This document shows, piece by piece, positions 1 through 5,067 of a DNA stretch of 5,653 nucleotides. A program made the position numbers and the translations under genes. The notes beneath the pieces were generated by a model. The model was not told the origin of the DNA and did not search any database. It worked only from the letters and a program-made list of their open reading frames with translations. Source of the DNA: CAYLSO01 sp964386525 (GTDB lineage Bacteria > Eisenbacteria > RBG-16-71-46 > DASYSL01); assembly GCA_964386525.1 (NCBI GenBank), contig CAYLSO010000181.1, positions 1 through 5,653 on the forward strand, in the 5' to 3' direction. The stretch's first letter is position 1, and every line of letters begins with the position of its first letter.

Positions 1-434
1 TCGTAGCCCATCTGCGCCAGCGTGCCCGCCGCCCCCAGCCCCGCCGCGCCGGCGCCGACGATCGCCACCCGCTGGCCGTTGGCCGGCGTCTCCGCCAGCG
101 GCGCCAGCCCGCCGAGCTGCTTGGCCCGCGCCACGATCGCCGCCTGCACCATGGGGATCTCGATGGAACGATCGAAGAGCTTCCGCGAGCACGCCGCCTG
201 GCAGTAGACGTCGGGGCACACGGCGCCGCACACGCCGCCCAGCGGGTTCTTGGCCATGATCATGCCGGCCGAGCGCGCGTAGTCGGCGGGCGTGGCGCCC
301 CGGGCGGCCATGATGAAGTCGGCCGGCGAGCAGTCGGCGGGGCAGGCCTGCATGCACGGCTTCTCCTCGCAGTAGACGCAGCGGGAGAGCTCCGAGGCGA
401 GCTGCGCGTCGGTGAGGAAGAGCTTGGTCGGCAT
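1..434 (-). CDS. PreT/DPD/GltD-type Fe-S flavoprotein oxidoreductase, N-terminal part (cut by window edge)
   Basis: The first 144 residues of an oxidoreductase are visible; the rest lies beyond base 1. The N-terminus carries the two-cluster [4Fe-4S] domain shared by dihydropyrimidine dehydrogenase, PreT and the glutamate synthase small subunit. The first cysteine set is C19, C22, C27 and C31 (CVYC, then CMQAC). The second is C69, C73, C78 and C82, following NPLGG, with Q97 where human DPD uses a glutamine ligand. Residues 123-132 (VAIVGAGAAG) open the Rossmann fold that binds FAD in this family. Members pass electrons between NAD(P)H, FAD and Fe-S clusters to a partner subunit or fused domain, in the cytoplasm. 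The C73-C78 loop is one residue shorter than in E. coli PreT or human DPD. ATG at 434 is used here; the adjacent GTG at 437 is equally possible and better spaced (7 nt) from GGAG at 448-445. The family is clear, but the substrate (pyrimidine or glutamate synthase-like) cannot be told from this fragment. Confidence 0.88.
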   Translation of the reverse strand, partial: MPTKLFLTDAQLASELSRCVYCEEKPCMQACPADCSPADFIMAARGATPADYARSAGMIMAKNPLGGVCGAVCPDVYCQAACSRKLFDRSIEIPMVQAAIVARAKQLGGLAPLAETPANGQRVAIVGAGAAGLGAAGTLAQMGY

Positions 435-461
435 CACGGGACGTCTCCGTCGTGAGGGGTC

Positions 462-539
462 GGCGCCTCGCGGCGGCGGCGCGCAGGCGGGGTCGGTAAG
501 GAGGAGTCTACGCAATCGGGGGACGGCGCGCGAGGCGCC
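462..539. repeat. 11-bp inverted repeat upstream of PreT-like gene
   Basis: The arm ggcgcctcgcg (462-472) and the arm cgcgaggcgcc (529-539) are exact reverse complements separated by 56 bases, 28 bases upstream of the PreT-like start. They could be two halves of a regulatory site or a long-range stem in the leader RNA. In sequence this GC-rich a chance match is quite possible. Confidence 0.3.
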
Positions 540-588
540 AGGCCGGAAGCTGACCGGGGCCGGCACCGGGTGGGGCTTTGCGGGGGAA

Positions 589-632
589 CTGCGCGGAGGA
601 ATGGCGCAGAGGACCGGCCGCGGGCGCCCGCG
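589..632 (-). terminator. possible 3'-end structure after the HD-GYP gene
   Basis: Immediately after the stop codon (635-633) comes a perfect 14-base GC palindrome at 619-632 (cgcgggcgcccgcg). Ten bases further along the transcript is a 6-bp stem with a 9-base loop (604-609 pairing with 589-594, CTGCGC/GCGCAG). The RNA then reads UUCCCCC, so there is no proper U-tract and this is not a textbook intrinsic terminator. A second pairing, 616-622 with 636-642, would span the stop codon. It may be a transcript 3' end or pause site. Confidence 0.3.
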
Positions 633-2093
633 CTACGCGGCCTTCGCCTCCGGCCCGGGGGACGCTTCGAAGTCCGGGTACTCGTCGCTCTTGAGCGCGC
701 GCAGGATCGCGCGCTCCGGGGGCAGCGGCCCGCCGCGCCAGTAGTCGCCTTCCGGCAGGGGCGTGCCGCCCGGGCCGGCCACCAGCTGCACGATGGGGTG
801 CGCCGGGTCGTCTTGCATGGGGGCCATCACGGCCGCGATCCGCCCGTCGTCCAGCTCGACGATCTGCCCGGGCGGGAAGAAGCCGAGGGCCTCGACGAGC
901 GCGGTCCGCAGACCGGCGTCGAAGCGCGGGGCGAGCGGTCCCAGGATCATGCCCAGAGCCTGGTGCGGCGTGACGGCGCGCCCGAGCGGGCTGCGGTGGG
1001 TGACCAGGCGCGCGTAGGCGTCGGCGATGGCGACGATGCGCGCCAGCAGCCCGCCGGCGGCGGCCGTGCGCGGACCGCTGGTGAAGCCGTGCCCGAAGAG
1101 CGCCATGCCGAGGCAGCGCAGCGTGGAGGGACCGAAGGCGGTGGCCGCTGCGATGCGGCGCGCGCCCTCGCTGCCCACCCGCGCGGGGTCGCCGGTGCCG
1201 GCGCGGCCGACATCGTGCAGGAGCGCGCCGACCGCCAGGTCGGCCAGCGCCTGGCGGTCGAGTCCCAGGCGTTGGCCGACGGTCACCGCGACGAGACAGG
1301 CGTTGACGTTGCGCGCGTAGGTGAAATCGTCGCGGTGGCTCAGGCCGGCCAGTCCGATTACCACCGGCCGCCCGTCGAGTGCCTCGTCCACGATCGGCTG
1401 CACGACGCGCCTCACGTGCCGCAACTCGAAGGCGTTCTGCAGGCTGGTGGTGGTGAGCAACGAGCGCAGGCCGGCCAGCGCCTGCGAGTGGCGCTTGGGC
1501 GCGGCCCCGGGGAGCCCGGCCTGGGCGGGATCCGCGACGCTTCCGCCGCCGGCCGTGCCCCGCGCCGCCGCCGTCCCCGCCTCGCCGCCCTCCGCGGCCG
1601 GGTCGGCGCCGCCAGCCCCGCTGCCCGCGCCGGACCCCGCCTCGCCGGCCGCGGTCCCCTCGGTCGCCGCGCACAGCGCCGGCTCGACGTGCTCCAGGCC
1701 ACGCGCGCGGCACTCCCCGACGAGCGCGGCGCCGGCGTAGCGCTCGGGCTGCAGGAAGAGCTCGAAGAACTGCTGCCACTCGGCCGCCGGCGCGTCCCCG
1801 AGCACCCGGAGGCCGCGCAGCCCGCGGCGCTCCAGCTCGGCGAGCAGGGCCCGGTAGTGGCGGAAGTCCGCGACCCGTGGCGACAGGCGCGCGCCGTTGA
1901 TGTAGAGGCCGTCGTCGAAGGCGGCCAGCGCGATCTCGCCGTCGGCCGCCAGGAGCGGACGCAGCGCGTCCCTGAATGTCTCGACCTGGCGGCGAAAGAC
2001 CTCGTTGGTCACCGAGTAGGCGCGCCCCGTGCGCAGGACGGCGACGAACCGGGTGACCAGCTCGAGCCGGGGGTCGCGCGACGGAGAGCTCAT
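633..2093 (-). CDS. degenerate HD-GYP domain protein with N-terminal module shared with the upstream HEAT protein
   Basis: This is a 486-residue protein, probably cytosolic: no signal peptide or membrane segment is seen. Residues 1-140 form an N-terminal module resembling the start of the HEAT protein (LRTGRAYSVTN at 20-30, GLRG at 91-94). Residues 142-200 are a low-complexity Ala/Gly linker. Residues about 255-425 are HD-GYP-like: TYARNVN at 258-264, LLHDVGR at 291-297 with the HD pair H293-D294, ARIVAIADAY at 351-360 with D358, and FFPPGQIVELDDG at 405-417. Active HD-GYP enzymes hydrolyse cyclic di-GMP with a metal centre. Here the first-helix His is Arg261, HHExxxGxGYP is reduced to roughly GHGFTSG (334-340), and the segment between HD and D358 is shortened. 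A regulatory or binding role is therefore likelier than catalysis. The ATG lies inside ATGA, overlapping the upstream stop by 4 bases, with GGGAGG four bases ahead, indicating translational coupling. The family is clear; the function is unknown. Confidence 0.88.
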   Translation of the reverse strand: MSSPSRDPRLELVTRFVAVLRTGRAYSVTNEVFRRQVETFRDALRPLLAADGEIALAAFDDGLYINGARLSPRVADFRHYRALLAELERRGLRGLRVLGDAPAAEWQQFFELFLQPERYAGAALVGECRARGLEHVEPALCAATEGTAAGEAGSGAGSGAGGADPAAEGGEAGTAAARGTAGGGSVADPAQAGLPGAAPKRHSQALAGLRSLLTTTSLQNAFELRHVRRVVQPIVDEALDGRPVVIGLAGLSHRDDFTYARNVNACLVAVTVGQRLGLDRQALADLAVGALLHDVGRAGTGDPARVGSEGARRIAAATAFGPSTLRCLGMALFGHGFTSGPRTAAAGGLLARIVAIADAYARLVTHRSPLGRAVTPHQALGMILGPLAPRFDAGLRTALVEALGFFPPGQIVELDDGRIAAVMAPMQDDPAHPIVQLVAGPGGTPLPEGDYWRGGPLPPERAILRALKSDEYPDFEASPGPEAKAA

Positions 2094-3847
2094 GCGGCCT
2101 CCCGCCGATCGAGAGCCTCGCGGCAGGCGGTGCGCACGGCCGCGCTGCGCGCCCGCAGCCCGTCCGCGAGCGCCCCTCGGGCGGCCGGCGCGCCGAGGCG
2201 GGCCAGGGTGTGGGCCGCCCCCGTGCGGCGCACGCTGGAGCGGGCCAGCCAGCCGCCCCGCAGGAGCATCGCCGCGAGCGGCGCGACGCTCTCCGCGCCG
2301 CCCGCGTCCGCCAGTGCGGCGAAGAGCGCGAAAGCCGCCTCGTCGCCGCGCTCCTCGAAGTCCGGGGCTTCGATGAGACCGAGGAGCGCACGCGCGACGC
2401 TTGGATCGGGCTCCAGGCGCGCGACCCGCAGGAGCGCCGGCAAGAGCCGCGGGTCGGGCTTGGCGAGCAGGGAGAGCAGGACCCCGGTGCGCTCGTCGGT
2501 GGGCACCGCCGCCAGTGCGGCGACCACCTCACGCCGCACGGCCAGGTCGGGATGCGAGGCGGCCAGGGCGAGCAGTGAGACGACCTCCGGGCCGCCGATC
2601 TGGCCGAGCACCGCCACCACGTCGCGCACGAAGGCCGGGCGCGGGTCGGCGAGCGCCTCGGCCAGCAGCGCGGGCTCGTCGGAGCACAGGTAACTGAGCG
2701 CCGTCGCCGCCCCGGCGCGGCTGCGCGGCCGCGAGGCCCCGGCGAGGACCGCCAGCGCCAGCGGCGCACCCGCGCGCCCGAGCCCGACCAGGAAAGCGAA
2801 GAAGCGCGCCTGGTCCTCCGGCGCCGCCTCGTCGAGCGAGTCCCCAAGGCTCTCGTCGGCGAGGTCGGCCAGTCCCGCCGCCAGCTCCGCATCCGCGGCG
2901 CCGCCGGCCGGGCCCGTGTCCCGCAGCAGATCGAGGGCGGCGCGCGCCTCCGCCCACGCCGAGCGGCCGAGCGCCGCGCCGATCCAGCCCACCGCCTGGT
3001 GGGCGACCGCGGCGCGCATCTCCGGGCTGCCGTCGCACTCGATCATGCGCCGCAGCAACCGGCCGGCCTGGGCCGCCGGATCCTCCGCCGCCTCGCGCTC
3101 CCACTCCGCCCGTAGGCGCGCGAACTCGGCGTCGCGCGTCGCCAGCAGGGTCTCGTAGGCGCCGCGCGCGTCCACGTAGGCGGTCGGGAGCCCGTCGATG
3201 TCGCGGTCGTCCACGTGCAGGCCGGCCGGCCCGCTCGCCTGCCCGAGGTCGCCGCGGATCTCCTGCGCCACCGGCGGCAGGCCGAAGCTGAGCCCGAGGC
3301 CACGCTGGGAAGCGCCGCCCTCGGCGGGGTCGGAGTAGAGGTGCAGCGTCTGCTCCAGCGGCAGCGACTCGAGGCGGATATGCGTCGGGTTCGCCTGCCA
3401 CAGCGAGGTGACGATGTCGTCGGCGCCAGCCACGCCGACGCAGCCGAGTGCGAGCGCGTCCACGAAGGCCTCGACGTCGCGGGGCGGGATGCCGGGCAGG
3501 AAGGTGATCCCACGCACGCCGTCGCGGTAGAGGAAGAACGGCAGGCGTTCGAGCAGCCCGGTGCGCGGCTCCTCGCCCGCGGTGGCCGGGGCCGGCCGCA
3601 CGACGGGCTGGTCCCCGAGTCGGATCTCGGTGGGGGTGATCCGGAAAGCCCAGATGCCGTGGCGTTCCAGTTGGTCCGCCAGGGTGGCGGCGAGGCGCTG
3701 CCGCGCCTGCACGGCGATGGCGTTGCCCGGGCTGTAGAGGCGGGAGATCCTCAGCGCCCGGGCGAGGTCGCGGAACCAGTCCGCGGCCGCGTTCGCGTCG
3801 TTCGGCGCCCCGTGAGGGCGCACGGTCTGTGGGTTGGCCCCGTCCAA
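2090..3847 (-). CDS. HEAT-repeat protein, partner of the HD-GYP-like protein
   Basis: This is a 585-residue, probably cytosolic protein. Residues about 22-140 form an N-terminal module with LRISRLYSPGN (32-42), a strand-like ITPTEIRLGDQPV (70-82) and DGVRGITF (109-116). Residues about 225-345 are largely helical and charged. Residues about 355-582 contain six or seven HEAT-like helical pairs, for example 390-417, 419-448 (with DLAVRREVVAAL at 434-445), 518-551 and 553-582. HEAT solenoids are protein-binding scaffolds; no catalytic motif is visible. The start is taken as TTG at 3847 because GGGGGAG lies four bases upstream and no in-frame ATG precedes the conserved N-terminal module. The GTG at 3823 has no good ribosome site. 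Read further upstream, the frame stays open through the pyrB region to an ATG at 5071, but that part is a shadow of pyrB in another frame. The stop overlaps the ATG of the HD-GYP gene. The partner and function are unknown. Confidence 0.85.
   Translation of the reverse strand: MDGANPQTVRPHGAPNDANAAADWFRDLARALRISRLYSPGNAIAVQARQRLAATLADQLERHGIWAFRITPTEIRLGDQPVVRPAPATAGEEPRTGLLERLPFFLYRDGVRGITFLPGIPPRDVEAFVDALALGCVGVAGADDIVTSLWQANPTHIRLESLPLEQTLHLYSDPAEGGASQRGLGLSFGLPPVAQEIRGDLGQASGPAGLHVDDRDIDGLPTAYVDARGAYETLLATRDAEFARLRAEWEREAAEDPAAQAGRLLRRMIECDGSPEMRAAVAHQAVGWIGAALGRSAWAEARAALDLLRDTGPAGGAADAELAAGLADLADESLGDSLDEAAPEDQARFFAFLVGLGRAGAPLALAVLAGASRPRSRAGAATALSYLCSDEPALLAEALADPRPAFVRDVVAVLGQIGGPEVVSLLALAASHPDLAVRREVVAALAAVPTDERTGVLLSLLAKPDPRLLPALLRVARLEPDPSVARALLGLIEAPDFEERGDEAAFALFAALADAGGAESVAPLAAMLLRGGWLARSSVRRTGAAHTLARLGAPAARGALADGLRARSAAVRTACREALDRREAA
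2098..2103 (-). promoter_or_regulatory. ribosome binding site of the HD-GYP gene, inside the HEAT gene
   Basis: On the minus strand GGGAGG stands four bases before the ATG at 2093. It lies within the last codons of the HEAT-protein gene and supports both the chosen start and re-initiation at the ATGA overlap. Confidence 0.7.
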
Positions 3848-3848
3848 G

Positions 3849-3858
3849 TCTCTCCCCC
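3849..3858 (-). promoter_or_regulatory. ribosome binding site deciding the TTG start of the HEAT gene
   Basis: The minus strand reads GGGGGAGAGAC directly followed by TTG. The same ten bases, GGGGAGAGAC, precede the pyrB start, which supports TTG at 3847 as the true start of the HEAT protein. Confidence 0.65.
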
Positions 3859-3903
3859 GGTGTAGCGCGCGCTCGGTACTCGGCCCGGTAGTTATCGGCA
3901 GGG

Positions 3904-3943
3904 CCGGCGGCGGCCTCGAGCGAGGCCCCGGGGGGACCGCCGG
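3904..3943 (-). repeat. nested inverted repeats in the HEAT gene leader
   Basis: A 7-bp stem (ggcctcg at 3912-3918 with cgaggcc at 3921-3927; in RNA effectively 6 bp with a tetraloop) sits inside a second 7-bp pairing (ccggcgg at 3904-3910 with ccgccgg at 3937-3943). The structure lies about 57-96 bases upstream of the HEAT start. It may be leader RNA structure; in such GC-rich DNA chance cannot be excluded. Confidence 0.35.
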
Positions 3944-3970
3944 GGTGGGGGCCACCGGGGCGAAATGCCG

Positions 3971-4008
3971 GCGCGGCGGGCCGTCCCTCGACCCGCCGCG
4001 CGCGGCGG
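3971..4008 (-). terminator. possible pyrB terminator or pause: overlapping GC-rich hairpins
   Basis: A perfect 10-bp stem (gcgcggcggg at 3971-3980 with cccgccgcgc at 3992-4001, loop of 11) overlaps a perfect 16-base palindrome at 3993-4008, so the two hairpins cannot form together. The block starts 33 bases after the pyrB stop in transcript order. The RNA after the long stem reads CGGCAUUUCG, so there is no real U-tract. Confidence 0.4.
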
Positions 4009-4041
4009 CTTGCGGCTGTCCAGCGGGGAGCGGGGGAGCCG

Positions 4042-4998
4042 CTACTCCGTCCGCCCCAGCACCAGCGCGATGAGCGCCATGCGCAGCACCACGCCGTTGA
4101 AGGCCTCGATCCAGTAGCGCGCGTGCCGGGTGGCGTCCACGTCCGGCGGCAGCTCGTCCATGCGCGGCAGCGAGTGCAGGATGATCGCCCCCGGCTTGGC
4201 CCGTTCGCGCAGCAGGTCGCGCGTCACCTTGTAGGCCGCCGGGGTCAGTCCCTTCTGCGCCTCGGCCGCGTCCACCCGCGACTTGGTGTAGTCGGCCTGC
4301 ACCACCGGCTCCATGTAGATGACGTCGGCGTGCTGGATGCACTCGGCCACCGACGGCCACTCGTGGAAGCGCGTGTTGCGCTCGGCCAGCTCGGCCTTGA
4401 ACTCGGCGGTGGGGGCCATGTCCTTGGGGTAGACGAGGTCGAGCTCGAGATCGAACTGCGAGGCGGCGTGGCCGATGGAGTGCATGGTGCGCATGCGCAT
4501 GTCGCCGACGCACAGGAAACGCAGCCCGTCGAGGCGGCCCAGCTCCTTGGAGATGGTGTAGAGGTCGGTGAGCACCTGCGTGGGATGCTCGCCCCAGCCG
4601 TCGCCGCAGTTGATGATCGGCACCGAGGAGTGCTTGGCCGCCTCGGCCGGGGCGCCCTGCTGGAAGTGCCGCATGGCGATGACGTCGGCGTAGTACTCCA
4701 GCATGTGCACGGTGTCCTTGATCGACTCCATGTAGAAGTCGCCGGCGCGCGTCATCTTGGCGTCGGAGAAGCCGAGGACGTGGCCGCCCAGCCGGTGCAT
4801 CGCCGCCTCGGTGGCCATGCGCGTGCGCGTGCTCGGCTGGTAGAACGCGGTGAGCAGCGTCTTGTCCTTGCACAGGTCGCCGTTCTTGCGGTCGCGGGCC
4901 AGCGGCGCCAGCCGGTCGCAGACCTCGAAGATGCGGTAGTAGTCGTCGCGCTCGAATTCCTTCAGCGACAGGATGTCGCGCCCGAGAAAGCTCTTCAT
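4042..4998 (-). CDS. pyrB: aspartate carbamoyltransferase family protein (PyrB-like, divergent substrate site)
   Basis: This 318-residue protein has the usual length of a catalytic ATCase chain. ATCase joins carbamoyl phosphate and L-aspartate to form carbamoyl-aspartate, the first committed step of pyrimidine synthesis, in the cytosol. The carbamoyl-phosphate site is complete: FYQPSTRTR at 52-60, MRH at 109-111, HPTQ at 138-141 and HSLPR at 275-279. R170 (GDMRMRTMHS) matches the conserved Arg167 of E. coli. The 80s loop, TRAGDFYMESIKDT at 83-96, lacks the Lys84 of E. coli, and YMEPVVQ (228-234) replaces YMTRVQ, so Arg229 is missing. It is therefore either a divergent ATCase clade or a related transcarbamoylase. 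The ATG at 4998 follows GGGGAG with a 5-base spacer. It lies 69 bases after thrC, possibly in the same operon. No pyrI or dihydroorotase gene is adjacent in the window. The superfamily is sure and the exact substrate is less so. Confidence 0.82.
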   Translation of the reverse strand: MKSFLGRDILSLKEFERDDYYRIFEVCDRLAPLARDRKNGDLCKDKTLLTAFYQPSTRTRMATEAAMHRLGGHVLGFSDAKMTRAGDFYMESIKDTVHMLEYYADVIAMRHFQQGAPAEAAKHSSVPIINCGDGWGEHPTQVLTDLYTISKELGRLDGLRFLCVGDMRMRTMHSIGHAASQFDLELDLVYPKDMAPTAEFKAELAERNTRFHEWPSVAECIQHADVIYMEPVVQADYTKSRVDAAEAQKGLTPAAYKVTRDLLRERAKPGAIILHSLPRMDELPPDVDATRHARYWIEAFNGVVLRMALIALVLGRTE

Positions 4999-5000
4999 CG

Positions 5001-5009
5001 TCTCTCCCC
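5001..5009 (-). promoter_or_regulatory. ribosome binding site of pyrB
   Basis: GGGGAG (5009-5004 on the minus strand), spaced five bases from the ATG at 4998, supports this start. Its extended form GGGGAGAGAC is repeated at the HEAT gene start. Confidence 0.7.
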
Positions 5010-5030
5010 TCGATCGGTGTCCGTTGCCAA

Positions 5031-5046
5031 GCCGGCGCGCGCCGGC
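5031..5046 (-). repeat. 16-base perfect GC palindrome between thrC and pyrB
   Basis: gccggcgcgcgccggc is a perfect palindrome beginning 21 bases after the thrC stop and able to form a 6-bp hairpin with a 4-base loop. The RNA continues UUGGCAACGG, so there is no U-tract. It could be a weak terminator, a pause, or a structure separating translation of thrC and pyrB. Confidence 0.4.
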
Positions 5047-5067
5047 CGCTGCGCGTGTGTCCTGCGA

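Larger units (their letters stand above)
435..632. other. 198-base intergenic region between HD-GYP gene and PreT-like gene
   Basis: No convincing gene is seen on either strand. The stretch holds a 14-base perfect palindrome directly after the HD-GYP stop (619-632), a 6-bp hairpin (589-609) and an 11-bp perfect inverted repeat with arms at 462-472 and 529-539. Between those arms lies the only relatively AT-containing patch, about 495-518. On the minus strand that patch reads GATTGCGTAGACTCC, where TAGACT could be a weak -10 element, but I see no matching -35 box. The length and structure suggest that the PreT-like gene may be a separate transcription unit from the HEAT/HD-GYP pair. Confidence 0.5.
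3848..4041. other. structured intergenic region between pyrB and the HEAT gene
   Basis: This 194-base stretch is extremely GC-rich and full of inverted repeats: 3971-4001 and 3993-4008 on the pyrB side, then nested stems at 3904-3943 on the HEAT side. No gene is seen. The only AT-containing patch reads GCCGATAACTACC on the minus strand (GATAAC at 3896-3891) and could include a -10 element for the HEAT/HD-GYP pair. No -35 box is recognisable. Confidence 0.5.

Noticed and set aside
22..207. Short plus-strand open frame near the left edge
   Set aside because: It is antisense to the strongly supported PreT-like Fe-S/FAD coding region and has no motif or ribosome site.
570..2693. A 707-codon open frame on the plus strand opposite the HD-GYP and HEAT genes
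   Set aside because: Its translation is Arg/Ala/Gly-rich with no recognisable motif, and it is antisense to two genes with clear domain signatures. Long empty frames are expected in DNA this GC-rich.
508..2892. A 794-codon open frame on the minus strand overlapping both the HEAT and HD-GYP genes
   Set aside because: It is in a different frame from both real genes and gives an Arg/Pro/Ser-rich, motif-free translation, so it is a shadow of high GC content.
3891..3896. GATAAC (minus strand) as a -10 promoter element for the HEAT gene
   Set aside because: It resembles a -10 box but no -35 match is seen at a suitable distance, so it is mentioned only as a possibility and not annotated.
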